A DNA stretch of 64,000 nt from an uncultured Collinsella sp. (GTDB lineage: Bacteria > Actinomycetota > Coriobacteriia > Coriobacteriales > Coriobacteriaceae), in NCBI GenBank assembly GCA_900541245.1, contig UQIS01000002.1:41139-105138 (forward strand), in the 5' to 3' direction. Positions within the stretch are counted from its first letter, which is position 1; every line of letters starts with the position of its first letter. Under the pieces are notes generated by a model. The model had not been told where the DNA came from. It did not search any database and worked only from the letters and a program-made list of their open reading frames with translations. The position numbers were made by a program, and so were the translations under genes. Positions 24,972 to 34,136 of the stretch are shown piece after piece.

Positions 24972-25003
24972 CAAAAAGGGTCCCGCACTTGCGGGACCCT
25001 TTT
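24972..25003 (-). terminator. Terminator after secG
   Basis: A 13-bp stem (24974-24986 with 24991-25003, 4-nt loop) is flanked by A- and T-runs, giving CCCTTTTTGTTTAC on the minus strand. It lies 22 bases past the secG stop. Confidence 0.92.
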
Positions 25004-25025
25004 CAAGTATTTATGCGGCTCGTGA

Positions 25026-25280
25026 TTAGTAGCCCACGATGCCCTGCGGGAAGAAGAACATGCACAGCACGACGCACACGGCAAACACGACAGCCATGAT
25101 GACGGTCAGGCGGTCAAGGTTCTGCTCCATAACGCCCGTGGCAGAGCTGGAGTTATACAGCGAGCTGGCAATCATATCCGAAACGCCGGTACCCTTACCG
25201 GAATGCATCAGGACGAGAATCGTCAGCGCCACGGCAGAAACAGCCCAAACGACAAACAGAAGAATCTGGAACGGACCCAT
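25026..25280 (-). CDS. secG: Protein translocase subunit SecG
   Basis: The 84-residue membrane protein is the small subunit of the SecYEG channel. Two membrane helices (about 3-25 and 57-76) flank the conserved cytoplasmic loop LVLMHSGKGTGVSDMI. The ATG at 25280 is preceded by AAGGAG. Like in many Gram-positive bacteria it lies beside glycolytic genes: gpmI, tpiA and pgk are directly upstream on the same strand, but a terminator sits between. Confidence 0.93.
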   Translation of the reverse strand: MGPFQILLFVVWAVSAVALTILVLMHSGKGTGVSDMIASSLYNSSSATGVMEQNLDRLTVIMAVVFAVCVVLCMFFFPQGIVGY

Positions 25281-25383
25281 AGATAAGCTCCTTAATAGAA
25301 CAGTTCAAACTCCAGTACTGTACCACAATCCCCCGCTCTCCCCTACCTGCCACTCAAGGACGGGGTGGAAATGGCAGAAATAC

Positions 25384-25419
25384 CAAAAAGGGGGTTGTCC
25401 GGTTGTGGACAACCCCCTT
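25384..25419 (-). terminator. Terminator after gpmI
   Basis: A 12-bp stem (25389-25400 with 25407-25418) built on AGGGGGTTGTCC is followed by TTTTTGG on the minus strand, 26 bases past the gpmI stop. Confidence 0.9.
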
Positions 25420-25444
25420 GCTAGAAAACGGTATTTGTTTTCTA

Positions 25445-26998
25445 TTAGGCCTCGGTAGCGAGCACGCGGCCCGTCATCTCGGCGGAAGGCTCAATACCAG
25501 CCATGGTGAGCATGGTCGGAGCGATATCGGAAAGACGGCCGTCCTCGATACCGGTGAGCTTGGCCTTCTCATCAACGATGATGAACGGCACGCGGTTGGT
25601 GGTGTGAGCCGTAAACGGATGCTTGGAACCGTCGGAAGCAACGTCAAACATGTGATCGGCGTTGCCGTGGTCGGCGGTAATCAGTGCAAAGCCGCCCTTG
25701 GCGAGAACCGCCGGGACAACCTTGGACAGGGCATCGTCAACAGCCTCGACAGCCTTAACGGCAGCGTCGAAGACACCGGTGTGACCAACCATGTCGCAGT
25801 TCGCGAAGTTCACGATGTAGAAATCAGCGCGATCCTCGTTGATGGCGGCGACGAGCTTCTCGGTAACCTCGGGAGCGCTCATCTCGGGCTGCAGATCGTA
25901 GGTAGCAACCTTGGGGGAAGCGACGAGCACGCGCTCCTCGCCCTCCTTGGGCTCCTCGATGCCACCGTTGAGGAAGAACGTCACGTGGGCGTACTTCTCG
26001 GTCTCGGCAGTGTGCAGCTGCTTCAGGCCATTGGCGGCGATAACGTCGGCCAGGACGTTCTCGGGGAACGTCTTGGGGAAGGCGACCTCGACGTCAAACG
26101 TCGGATCATACTCGGTCATCGTCACAAAGTGCGAAAGCTTGATCTGCTCGCGCTCAAAGCCGTCGAACTCCTTGTCCGTGAACACGCGGGTCATCTGACG
26201 TGCGCGGTCGGGACGGAAGTTGAAGAAAATAGCCGCGTCGCCCTCGTGGATGCCCTCGTTGTGGGCAGCGAAGGGCTCGACGAACTCGTCGCCGCGCGGG
26301 TCCTTCTCGTAGTAGGCCTTGATACCGGCAACGGGGTCGGTATCAGCATCGGACGCGTTGACCATGACGTCGTAGGCGCGCTGGATGCGCTCCCAACGGT
26401 TGTCGCGGTCCATCGCCCAATAACGACCCGAGACGGTGGCAACGCGAGCGTCGCAACCGGTCTCCTCGGAAATCTTGGCCAGGAAGGCGCAGAACTCACT
26501 CATGTAACCGGCACCGGACTGCGGGTCAACGTCGCGGCCATCCATGAAGGCGTGGACGCGAACGGTCTTGACACCATGCTCGGCAGCCATCTTGACCAGA
26601 GCCTCGACGTGGTTCATGTGGGAGTGAACGCCGCCAGGGCTCATAAGGCCCATGAGGTGGAGAGTCTTGCCGTCAGCCTTGACATCGTCCATGGCCTTGA
26701 CGAAAACCTCGTTCTTGGCGATGGAGCCGTCCTTGATGGCATTGTTGATGCGCGAAAGCTCCTGGAACACGATGCGACCGGCACCGATGTTGAGGTGACC
26801 CACCTCGGAGTTGCCCATCTGGCCGTCGGGAAGGCCCACGTCCTCGCCCGAAGCACCGAGCGTGGTATGAGGATACTTTTCGTACAGGCCATCAAGGAAG
26901 GGCGTCTTGGCAGCGGCGACGGCGTTCTCGCCATCAGCCGGAGCCAGGCCGCAGCCGTCCATGATAATCAGGAGTGCAGGAAGATGACGTTGTGCCAT
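25445..26998 (-). CDS. gpmI: 2,3-bisphosphoglycerate-independent phosphoglycerate mutase
   Basis: GpmI interconverts 3- and 2-phosphoglycerate using two manganese ions. The 517-residue length is typical. The nucleophile is S64 in MGNSEVGH. The metal ligands D14 and the DHGNADHM cluster near the C-terminus are present. The usual MDGWG near the N-terminus is MDGCG here (C16). It follows tpiA by five bases and ends a pgk-tpiA-gpmI unit. Confidence 0.96.
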   Translation of the reverse strand: MAQRHLPALLIIMDGCGLAPADGENAVAAAKTPFLDGLYEKYPHTTLGASGEDVGLPDGQMGNSEVGHLNIGAGRIVFQELSRINNAIKDGSIAKNEVFVKAMDDVKADGKTLHLMGLMSPGGVHSHMNHVEALVKMAAEHGVKTVRVHAFMDGRDVDPQSGAGYMSEFCAFLAKISEETGCDARVATVSGRYWAMDRDNRWERIQRAYDVMVNASDADTDPVAGIKAYYEKDPRGDEFVEPFAAHNEGIHEGDAAIFFNFRPDRARQMTRVFTDKEFDGFEREQIKLSHFVTMTEYDPTFDVEVAFPKTFPENVLADVIAANGLKQLHTAETEKYAHVTFFLNGGIEEPKEGEERVLVASPKVATYDLQPEMSAPEVTEKLVAAINEDRADFYIVNFANCDMVGHTGVFDAAVKAVEAVDDALSKVVPAVLAKGGFALITADHGNADHMFDVASDGSKHPFTAHTTNRVPFIIVDEKAKLTGIEDGRLSDIAPTMLTMAGIEPSAEMTGRVLATEA

Positions 26999-27003
26999 AT
27001 GTC

Positions 27004-27771
27004 CTACTCGCCTGCCTTGACGACCATAGAGGCGAAGTCGGCAGCCTTGAGCGAAGCGCCGCCCACGAGGGCGCCGTCAACGTCGGGCTTGGCGTCGAGC
27101 TCGGCGATGTTGCCGGGCTTGGCGGAACCGCCATACAGCACGCGGATGCCGTTAGCGAGCTCCTCGCCGAACATCTCCTTGAGGGTCTCACGGATAGCAC
27201 CACAGACCTCCTGAGCGTCCTCGGCGGTAGCGGTCTTGCCGGTGCCGATGGCCCAGATGGGCTCGTAGGCGACGACGACCTGCTTGGGGCAGGTGATCTC
27301 AAGACCAGCAAGGCCAGCCTTGACCTGGTTCACGACGTGCTCGACATAGGTGCCAGCCTCGCGGACCTCGAGGGACTCGCCGCAGCAGAAGACGGGAACA
27401 AGACCGGCGGCAACGAGAGCCTTGGCCTTCTTGTTCTGGTCCTCGTCGGTCTCGTGGAAGTAGTCGCGACGCTCGGAGTGGCCGATGATGCAGTAGGTGC
27501 AGCCAGCGGACTTGAGCATGTCGCAAGAGGACTCACCGGTGAAGGCACCCTTGGCCTCCCAGTACACGTTCTGTGCACCGAGGGCGATGGGGGCAGCCTG
27601 AATGCGGTCATGAACCGTGGTGATGTCGATGGTCGGAGGGCAGACGAGCACCTCAACGCCAGCCGGAACCTCGGGCAGAGCCTGAGCCAGCTCGTCGGCG
27701 AGCTTGGCGGCCTCGGCGACGTCGTTGTTCATCTTCCAGTTACCAGCGATAAGAAGGGTGCGATTAGGCAT
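27004..27771 (-). CDS. tpiA: Triosephosphate isomerase
   Basis: TpiA interconverts dihydroxyacetone phosphate and glyceraldehyde 3-phosphate. The 255-residue protein has K13 (NWKMN), the catalytic histidine in IIGHSERR, the catalytic glutamate in AYEPIWAIGTG and the phosphate loop YGGSAKPGN. The ATG at 27771 overlaps the end of pgk by eight bases, so it is probably translationally coupled. The longer open frame lies inside pgk. Confidence 0.96.
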   Translation of the reverse strand: MPNRTLLIAGNWKMNNDVAEAAKLADELAQALPEVPAGVEVLVCPPTIDITTVHDRIQAAPIALGAQNVYWEAKGAFTGESSCDMLKSAGCTYCIIGHSERRDYFHETDEDQNKKAKALVAAGLVPVFCCGESLEVREAGTYVEHVVNQVKAGLAGLEITCPKQVVVAYEPIWAIGTGKTATAEDAQEVCGAIRETLKEMFGEELANGIRVLYGGSAKPGNIAELDAKPDVDGALVGGASLKAADFASMVVKAGE

Positions 27772-28954
27772 CGAGAAGCGCCTCCACTCCGGGCAGGGCC
27801 TTACCCTCAACGAGCTCCATGGAAGCGCCACCACCGGTGGAGATCCAGCTCATCTTGTCGGCCAGGTTGAACTTGTTGACAGCTGCGACGGAGTCACCAC
27901 CGCCGATGATCGAGGTGCAGTCAGCCTCGGCGACAGCCTCGGCGATAGCCTGGGTGCCGTGAGCAAAGTTGTCGAACTCGAAGACGCCCATGGGGCCGTT
28001 CCAGAACACGGTCTTGGCGCCCTTGACAGCCTCGGCATAGAGCTCCTCGGTCTTGGGGCCGATGTCCATACCCTCACGATCGTCGGGGATAGCGTCGGAA
28101 GCGACAACCTCGGGGACAGCGTCCTCACCAAAGTGATCGGCAACACGGTTGTCGATGGGGAGCAGGATCTTGACGCCCTTCTCCTCGGCCTTCTTGAGCA
28201 TCTCGCCAGCGCGCTCGACCCAGTCCTCTTCCTTGAGGGACTGACCGACGGACAGGCCCTGAGCCAGGAAGAAGGTGTAGGCCATGCCGCCACCGATGAT
28301 CAGGGTATCAGCAGAGTCGATGAGGTGATCGAGAACACCGATCTTGGAGGAAACCTTGGAACCGCCGACGATAGCGACGAAGGGACGCTCGGGCTCGGCG
28401 AAGATGCCGGTCAGCGTGTCGACCTCCTTCTCGAGCAGGAAGCCAGCGACTGCGGGCAGGTAAGCGGCGGGGCCCACGACGGAACCCTGGGCGCGGTGAG
28501 CGGTGCCGAAGGCATCGAGAACGAAGACGTCACCATAGGAAGCGAGCTTCTTGGCGATCTCGGGATCGTTCTTCTTCTCACGCTTATCGAAGCGGACGTT
28601 CTCGAGAACGAGAACCTTGCCCGGCTCGACGGCAGCGACAGCCTCGGCAGCCTTCTCGCCGTAAGTGTCGGCGACAAAGGCGACGTCGAGACCAGAGAGC
28701 TCGGCGAGCTTCTTGGCGACGGGCTCGAGGGACAGCTCGGGCTGGAAGCCGGTGCCATCGGGACGGCCGAGGTGGCTCATGAGGATGACGCGAGCATTGT
28801 GCTCAACGAGATAGTTGATGGTGGGCAGGGCAGCCTTGATACGGGTGGTGTCGCCAACGACGCCATCCTTGATAGGCACGTTAAAGTCAACGCGGACGAG
28901 AACGCGCTTGCCGTCGACATCGATGTCGCGGACGGTCTTCTTGGTAAAGGCCAT
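27764..28954 (-). CDS. pgk: Phosphoglycerate kinase
   Basis: Pgk makes ATP from 1,3-bisphosphoglycerate. The 396-residue protein shows the substrate-site VRVDFNVPIKDG and SHLGRPDG, the hinge GGSKVSSKIGVLDHL and the nucleotide-site GGGDSVAAVNKF. The ATG at 28954 is preceded by AAGGTAG and matches the family start. The gene is separated from gapA by a strong terminator, so pgk-tpiA-gpmI may have its own promoter or depend on read-through. Confidence 0.96.
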   Translation of the reverse strand: MAFTKKTVRDIDVDGKRVLVRVDFNVPIKDGVVGDTTRIKAALPTINYLVEHNARVILMSHLGRPDGTGFQPELSLEPVAKKLAELSGLDVAFVADTYGEKAAEAVAAVEPGKVLVLENVRFDKREKKNDPEIAKKLASYGDVFVLDAFGTAHRAQGSVVGPAAYLPAVAGFLLEKEVDTLTGIFAEPERPFVAIVGGSKVSSKIGVLDHLIDSADTLIIGGGMAYTFFLAQGLSVGQSLKEEDWVERAGEMLKKAEEKGVKILLPIDNRVADHFGEDAVPEVVASDAIPDDREGMDIGPKTEELYAEAVKGAKTVFWNGPMGVFEFDNFAHGTQAIAEAVAEADCTSIIGGGDSVAAVNKFNLADKMSWISTGGGASMELVEGKALPGVEALLDA

Positions 28955-29010
28955 GTTTGCTTCTACCTTTCGTACGTGTCTGCCTCCCATTACGGCAGAC
29001 GATTTCTTAT

Positions 29011-29057
29011 AAAAAGGGCGCGACCCTAGGGTGTAAGCCCTATAAGGCCGCGCCCTT
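29011..29057 (-). terminator. Terminator after gapA
   Basis: Arms 29014-29022 and 29049-29057 (AAGGGCGCG type) plus an inner CCCTA/TAGGG pairing form a hairpin, followed by TTTTTATAAG on the minus strand. It starts 37 bases past the gapA stop. Confidence 0.85.
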
Positions 29058-29094
29058 CTTTAGACGCTCAACGAGCTATTCGCTAAAAGCTAAA

Positions 29095-30120
29095 TTAAGC
29101 AACGAACTTCTCGAAGTACTTGATGGTGCGGACCATCTGAGAGGTGTAGGAGTTCTCGTTGTCGTACCAAGAGGTGACCTGAACGAGGGTCTGGCCGTTG
29201 CCGAGGTCAGAGCACATGGTCTGAGTGGCGTCAAAGATGGAGCCGTGGGTCTCGCCGATGATGTCGGTGGAGACGATGTCGTCCTCGTTGTAACCGAAGG
29301 TCTCGGAGATGGTGGCAGCGTAGGCCTTCATAGCGGCGTTGACCTCGTCGACGGTGACCTTCTTGTCAACGACAGCGTAGAGGTTGGTGATGGAGCCGGT
29401 CGGCGTCGGGACGCGCTGGGCGGCACCGATGAGCTTACCGTTGAGCTCGGGGAGAACCAGGCCGATAGCCTTGGCGGCACCGGTGGTGTTGGGGACGATG
29501 TTGACGGCGCAGGCGCGGCTACGACGCTTGTTGCCCTTGCGCTGCGGGCCGTCGAGCGGCATCTGGTCGCCAGTCCAGGCGTGAATGGTGGTCATGATGC
29601 CGGACACGATGGGAGCGAAGTCGTTCAGACCCTTGGCCATCGGGGCGAGGCAGTTGGTGGTGCAGGAAGCAGCGGAGATGATGTTGTCCTCAGCGGTCAG
29701 CGTCTCATGGTTGACGTTGTACACGATGGTGGGCAGATCGCTGCCAGCCGGAGCGGAGATGACGACCTTCTTGGCGCCAGCGTTGATGTGGGCCTGAGCC
29801 TTAGCCTTGCTGGTGTAGAAGCCGGTGCACTCGAGAACGACGTCGACGTCGAGGTCGCCCCAAGGCAGGTTGTTGGCGTCGGCCTCCTTGTAGATCTTGA
29901 TCTCCTTGCCGTCAACGGTGATGGAATCCTCGCCAGCAACGACCTCGTGATCGCGAGCGTAGTTGCCCTGCGTGGAGTCGTACTTCAGCAGGTAAGCGAG
30001 CATATCGGGAGAGGTGAGGTCGTTGATAGCGACGATCTCGGAGCCCTCATGACCGAACATCTGACGGAAAGCCAGACGACCGATGCGACCGAAGCCGTTA
30101 ATAGCAACCTTTACTGCCAT
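29095..30120 (-). CDS. gapA: Glyceraldehyde-3-phosphate dehydrogenase
   Basis: GapA oxidises glyceraldehyde 3-phosphate to 1,3-bisphosphoglycerate with NAD. The 341-residue protein starts [18 protein letters not shown] and carries the catalytic cysteine in [12 protein letters not shown]. The substrate phosphate loop RVPTPTGS and the C-terminal [13 protein letters not shown] are also present. The ATG at 30120 has AAAGGAG upstream. An apparent promoter with two operator-like palindromes lies in the 193-base gap to whiA. Confidence 0.97.
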   Translation of the reverse strand: MAVKVAINGFGRIGRLAFRQMFGHEGSEIVAINDLTSPDMLAYLLKYDSTQGNYARDHEVVAGEDSITVDGKEIKIYKEADANNLPWGDLDVDVVLECTGFYTSKAKAQAHINAGAKKVVISAPAGSDLPTIVYNVNHETLTAEDNIISAASCTTNCLAPMAKGLNDFAPIVSGIMTTIHAWTGDQMPLDGPQRKGNKRRSRACAVNIVPNTTGAAKAIGLVLPELNGKLIGAAQRVPTPTGSITNLYAVVDKKVTVDEVNAAMKAYAATISETFGYNEDDIVSTDIIGETHGSIFDATQTMCSDLGNGQTLVQVTSWYDNENSYTSQMVRTIKYFEKFVA

Positions 30121-30192
30121 TGTGTCTCCTTTCGTAAGGCCCCCGCGAGCTACAGCGCCCGCCGTTGAGGCCCACAAACTAACCACTCGCCT

Positions 30193-30268
30193 AATATACC
30201 TTTTTTTTGACTTGAATTTCACGAGAATGCTCGAAATTGAAAATCAAATTTACGTTAAAACGTTTTAA
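30193..30268 (-). promoter_or_regulatory. gapA promoter region with two palindromes
   Basis: On the minus strand a -10 TATATT (30198-30193) has a weak -35 GTGAAA (30222-30217) 18 bases upstream. A palindrome with AATTTC and GAAATT half-sites (30215-30238) overlaps the -35. A perfect 14-bp palindrome TTAAAACGTTTTAA lies at 30255-30268, with the central CG typical of LacI-family operators. The regulator is not in the window. Confidence 0.55.
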
Positions 30269-30313
30269 AGACTAAAATAGCAGTTAAATCCATATATAAG
30301 TCGATACTTCAAA

Positions 30314-31243
30314 CTACCTGTTTGCTTCAATGAGCTTTTCAAGCCGTAAAACACGATGGTAGAGGGCTGACTTCGACAAGGGAGGGTCAGCCATCTCCCC
30401 CAAATCACGCAGCGAAAGATCGGGATAGCGCTCGCGCAGGTCGCAAAAGACCGCCAAGGCATCCGGAAGCGCATCGCGAAGGCCTCGCTGCTCGAGCTCA
30501 TCGATAAGCGCAAGCTGATGCTGGGCGGCACCCGCACTTCTGGTCTGGTTGGCGAGCTCGGCGTTCACGCGACGGTTCACATCGTTCTTAACCAACTTGA
30601 CCGCGCGCGCCTCCTCAATCTCGGCAACGCTGCGCTTGGCGCCAATCAGCTTTAATAGATGCTCGATTTCCTCGGCGCTCTTAATGTACACGGCATATGA
30701 CCCCCGCCGTGCATTAACACGAGCATGGACCCCAATCTGCTCCAACAGATCGCAAAGCCCCTTGGCATATTGCTCGCCCTGCACCGCGATCTCCAAATGA
30801 AAATCGCCGCGTGGATCGGCCACGAAGCCGCCCGCGATGAGCGCGCCGCGGATATAGGCAAGCCTGCAGCAGGGACGGGCAACGATATGTCGGGGCACGC
30901 CGGCGACAAGTCCTCCCCTGCGGTCGAGGATGCCCAGCAGCACCAGAGCCTTGTCCAGGTCGGGCTGATCGGGCAGGGTAATGAGATAGTTACGGACCTT
31001 ATGCAAGACCGATTTACGAACGGTGAATTCCGTTTTGAGCTTAAGGATGCGATGCGTCAGTGTGATCATCGTGCGCGCGACAGCGCCCGTCTCGGTCGCG
31101 ACCGTCAAACGATACCGCCCGGAGCCGGCCAGCGAAAGTGTACCGCTCACACGCGTCAGGGCGGCAAGCGTCGACAAGTCGCAGTATTCACATTCGGGTT
31201 CGCAGCGCGCGAGCTCGTCACGCACCTCGGCGGTAAACGACAT
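30314..31243 (-). CDS. whiA: DNA-binding protein WhiA
   Basis: WhiA is a conserved Gram-positive regulator of division or sporulation genes. The 309-residue protein has the LAGLIDADG-like N-terminal domain (MSFTAEVRDELAR and YIRGALIAGGFVADP). The C-terminal helix-turn-helix reads LSLRDLGEMADPPLSKSALYHR. Length and both domains are standard. It starts six bases after the rapZ stop. In many relatives a yvcK-like gene sits between these two; here it is absent. Confidence 0.95.
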   Translation of the reverse strand: MSFTAEVRDELARCEPECEYCDLSTLAALTRVSGTLSLAGSGRYRLTVATETGAVARTMITLTHRILKLKTEFTVRKSVLHKVRNYLITLPDQPDLDKALVLLGILDRRGGLVAGVPRHIVARPCCRLAYIRGALIAGGFVADPRGDFHLEIAVQGEQYAKGLCDLLEQIGVHARVNARRGSYAVYIKSAEEIEHLLKLIGAKRSVAEIEEARAVKLVKNDVNRRVNAELANQTRSAGAAQHQLALIDELEQRGLRDALPDALAVFCDLRERYPDLSLRDLGEMADPPLSKSALYHRVLRLEKLIEANR

Positions 31244-31249
31244 GCAGGC

Positions 31250-32152
31250 CTATGCTTTCGTGTTGGCGCGCGACAGGTCGCGGTGGGAAATGCTCACGTG
31301 ATATTGGGCACCTTCCAAATAACGTGCCGTGGCCTCGGCGATGGCAACGCTGCGGTGTTGACCGCCCGTGCAACCGATGGCGATAGAAAGCTGCGGCTTG
31401 CCCTCCGCGATATAGCCGGGCATGACCGTATCGAGCAGCTGCGTCCAGGCCTTCCAGAACTCCTGGGTCTTGGGATGGTCCAGAACAAAGTCGGAGACTT
31501 TCTTATCGAGGCCGGTCATGGTGCGCATCTCGGGATCGTAGAACGGATTGGGCAGGAAGCGGACGTCGATCATAATGTCCGCCTCAACGGGCATACCGTG
31601 CTTAAAGCCAAACGAGAACACGTGGACATCCATAAGCTGCTGGTCGGACAGCTCGGAAAATGCCATACGTAGCTTGTTGCGCAGGGCAGAGGTACGCAGG
31701 CGGCTCGTGTCGATGATCATATCGGCTCGATCGCGCACACCCTGCAGCTGCAGGCGCTCGCGCTGAATCGCATCGGCCGTAGTCTCCCCCGGCTTGGCAA
31801 TGGGATGGCGGCGGCGGTTTTCGCTATAACGACGAATCAGCACCTCGTCAGAAGCCTCCAGGAACACGATGTCACAGCTCATCTCGCGCTCTTCGAGCGC
31901 GGCGACAGCATCGAGCAACTCGTCAAACAGTCCCTGGCTACGCAAATCGCAGGTAACGGCGAGATGCCTGCCCACGCCCGTATTGATGCCGACGAGCTCG
32001 GCAAGCTGGGCGATGAGACGCGGCGGCAGGTTATCGATGCAAAAATAGCCCATGTCCTCGAACACGTGCATGGCCTGTGTGCGGCCCGATCCGGACATTC
32101 CGGTGATGATGACGATATCGGGGATGCGCTCCGAGCGCTCCGCCGCATCCAT
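31250..32152 (-). CDS. rapZ: RNase adapter/nucleotide-binding protein RapZ (YvcJ)
   Basis: The 300-residue protein is a RapZ/YvcJ-family P-loop protein. In E. coli RapZ guides RNase E to a small RNA controlling glucosamine 6-phosphate synthesis; in Gram-positives the role is less clear. The N-terminal P-loop is IITGMSGSGRTQ. The C-terminal domain has the diagnostic SFGFKHGMP, DVRFLPNPFYDPEMR and GCTGGQHRSV. The ATG at 32152 follows AAGGGAGA. It lies downstream of nanE, separated by a terminator-like hairpin. Confidence 0.94.
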   Translation of the reverse strand: MDAAERSERIPDIVIITGMSGSGRTQAMHVFEDMGYFCIDNLPPRLIAQLAELVGINTGVGRHLAVTCDLRSQGLFDELLDAVAALEEREMSCDIVFLEASDEVLIRRYSENRRRHPIAKPGETTADAIQRERLQLQGVRDRADMIIDTSRLRTSALRNKLRMAFSELSDQQLMDVHVFSFGFKHGMPVEADIMIDVRFLPNPFYDPEMRTMTGLDKKVSDFVLDHPKTQEFWKAWTQLLDTVMPGYIAEGKPQLSIAIGCTGGQHRSVAIAEATARYLEGAQYHVSISHRDLSRANTKA

Positions 32153-32183
32153 GGCATCTCCCTTTTGCATGTGCTGCCTCCCG

Positions 32184-32220
32184 AAAACAAGCGCGGGACC
32201 CAGCAACCCGGATCCCGCGC
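32184..32220 (-). terminator. Terminator after nanE
   Basis: A GC-rich 8-bp stem (32191-32198 with 32213-32220) extended by inner pairs is followed by TTGTTTTC on the minus strand. It closes the nan transcript or lies in the rapZ leader. Confidence 0.72.
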
Positions 32221-32271
32221 GGTCAATTGCCTATATTGAGTATACCGCCCCGAGCGGATACGAGGTCTGTC

Positions 32272-32958
32272 TTACGCCTCAAGCGCAGCCTTGAACCAAC
32301 TTGTAATACTCGTGGGGTGCGTGATGGCGGTGCCGACGACAACGGCCCAGGCGCCAGCATCGATCGCGGCGCGAGCCTCCTCGGGCGTATGCACGCGACC
32401 CTCACAAATGATGGGAAGGCCGGGGAATTCCTCAGTCGCCTGACGCAGGAGCGGCAGGTCGGGGCCATCGGCCATGGTGCAGTCGATGGCGGCGACGCCG
32501 TGAGAAAGCGTGGTGGATACCAGGTCAAAGCCCATATCAACAGCACGGCGAATATCCTCGATGGTGGCACAATCCGCCATCAGGAGCACACCCTCCTCGT
32601 GCAGCGGACGGAAGGTGTCCTCGACGGTCTTGCCATCGGGACGCGGACGATCGGTGGCGTCGATCGCCACGATATCGGCACCGGCAGCAACGCAGGCGCG
32701 AGCGTGACGCAGCGTCGGCGTGATGTAAACGCCCTCGTGCCCATCCTTCCACAGGCCGATGACGGGAACCTCACAGCGACCCTTAATGGCGGCAATGTCG
32801 GCAAGGCCCTGGCAGCGAATGGCGGCAGCGCCGCCGAGCTCGCAAGCGCGAGACATTTGAGCCATGGTCTCGGGCGTACGAAGCGGCTCGCCCATATACG
32901 CCTGAACGCTCACGACGAGCTTGCCCTTCAGGGACTGGATCAAAGGATCAACGGTCAT
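32272..32958 (-). CDS. nanE: N-acetylmannosamine-6-phosphate 2-epimerase
   Basis: NanE converts N-acetylmannosamine 6-phosphate to N-acetylglucosamine 6-phosphate, the third step of sialic acid breakdown. The 228-residue TIM barrel has the typical SLKGKLVVSVQAYMGEPL start, VPVIGLWKDGHEGVYITPT, DIVAIDATDRPRP and PIICEGRVHTPEEA. The ATG at 32958 follows AAGGTTGAG. It is downstream of nanK with a long palindrome in the 140-base gap. Confidence 0.94.
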   Translation of the reverse strand: MTVDPLIQSLKGKLVVSVQAYMGEPLRTPETMAQMSRACELGGAAAIRCQGLADIAAIKGRCEVPVIGLWKDGHEGVYITPTLRHARACVAAGADIVAIDATDRPRPDGKTVEDTFRPLHEEGVLLMADCATIEDIRRAVDMGFDLVSTTLSHGVAAIDCTMADGPDLPLLRQATEEFPGLPIICEGRVHTPEEARAAIDAGAWAVVVGTAITHPTSITSWFKAALEA

Positions 32959-32983
32959 GTTCGACTCAACCTTTCTCAAAACA

Positions 32984-33081
32984 GCCTTCTGAGACGCCGC
33001 ACCTTGACGTTCAAACCGTCGCTCGCGTACCGAAGTACGCTTCGCTCCTCTTTCACGTCAATCTGCGGCACCTCAGAAGGC
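32984..33081. repeat. Long nested palindrome 5 (nanK-nanE gap)
   Basis: Arms 32984-33010 and 33055-33081 pair at 23 of 27 positions. The centre contains GCGTAC-CGAA-GTACGC at 33025-33040. It fills most of the gap between nanK and nanE on the same strand, ending 17 bases after the nanK stop. Confidence 0.82.
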
Positions 33082-33098
33082 ACACTTGGTAGTTATGT

Positions 33099-34064
33099 TT
33101 ACTTCAACGAAGCAAGAAGGTGTTCGGCGGCACCGATGAGCGGAGCATCGCCCTCCAGAGAACCGATGAGGATCGGCGTGTCCTGAAGCGGATCGAGCGC
33201 CTGGCTGGCATAGCCTTCGTGCACCGAATCCTTCCACGTCTGCGAACGCCAATCGGGACCTTGGTGAATCACGCCGCCCGAAAGCACGATGACCTCAGGG
33301 TCCAGGATGTTAGAGAGCGAGCCCAAGCTGGCGCCCAGCGCAAAGCCGGCGTCATGGATGACCTCGGTCGCCTTTGCGTCGCCCGCACGGCACAGGTCGT
33401 TCACATCGCGACCGACCGAAGGACGGCTGGGGTCGACGCGGCCAAAACGCTCATCGTACATTCGACCAATGGAAGTGCCCGAAGCAACCGACTCCAGATG
33501 GCCGGAACGCCCGCAGGCGCAGGGAATGCCGGCGGCAGCCGAGCACTCGATGTGGCCCATATGGCCGGCAGCACCATGGAAGCCCTGCATCACGCGGCCG
33601 TTCTCGACATATGCGCCGCCGATGCCCGTACCGATGCCAAGACACAAGACGGAGAACTTACCCTTGCCGACGCCCCAGTGGGCCTCGCCCAGAGCATGAG
33701 CCTGCACGTCGCCTACGACGGCAACGGGAAGACCGAGGTCCTCGCGCAGACGCGGCCCCAACTGAATGCCGGACCAGCCGGGCATGATCTCATTGGCATA
33801 CGCGATGGCGCCCGTCTTGGGATCGACGACGCCGGCGGCACCGATACCGACGCCAAGGACCTCGACATCGGGATTCGCCTCGAGAGTAGCCTTGATGGAC
33901 GCCTCGATACGCTGGAAGACGGCCTCGCCGCCCTCCTGGGCCTCGGTAGGAACCTCGGCCTCAAAAACGGGATGGGGCACACTACCGTCAGCCGGGTACT
34001 CCATGATGGCAGTCGCGATCTTAGTTCCGCCGATATCGACAGAGCAGACGTACTTGTTCTCCAT
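33099..34064 (-). CDS. nanK: N-acetylmannosamine kinase (ROK family)
   Basis: A 321-residue ROK-family sugar kinase. The ATP loop is DIGGTKIATAIM at the N-terminus, catalytic aspartate in VVGDVQAHALGE and the zinc region GHMGHIECSAAAGIPCACG. The last ligand position of the usual CxCGxxGC motif is H (GRSGHLE) instead of C. Family alone does not fix the sugar; the neighbours nanA and nanE make N-acetylmannosamine most likely. Glucokinase is the main alternative. The ATG at 34064 follows AAGGAG. Confidence 0.84.
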   Translation of the reverse strand: MENKYVCSVDIGGTKIATAIMEYPADGSVPHPVFEAEVPTEAQEGGEAVFQRIEASIKATLEANPDVEVLGVGIGAAGVVDPKTGAIAYANEIMPGWSGIQLGPRLREDLGLPVAVVGDVQAHALGEAHWGVGKGKFSVLCLGIGTGIGGAYVENGRVMQGFHGAAGHMGHIECSAAAGIPCACGRSGHLESVASGTSIGRMYDERFGRVDPSRPSVGRDVNDLCRAGDAKATEVIHDAGFALGASLGSLSNILDPEVIVLSGGVIHQGPDWRSQTWKDSVHEGYASQALDPLQDTPILIGSLEGDAPLIGAAEHLLASLK

Positions 34065-34136
34065 GTCGCTCTCCTTAGGAGATAAAAAACAACTACAGGA
34101 AATGCGCCGTCAGGCTAGCCGTCACAGCGCGGTAAA

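Noticed and set aside
25403..27214. A 603-codon plus-strand frame opposite gpmI
   Set aside because: It is an antisense shadow of gpmI and tpiA, with valine- and leucine-rich low-complexity translation.
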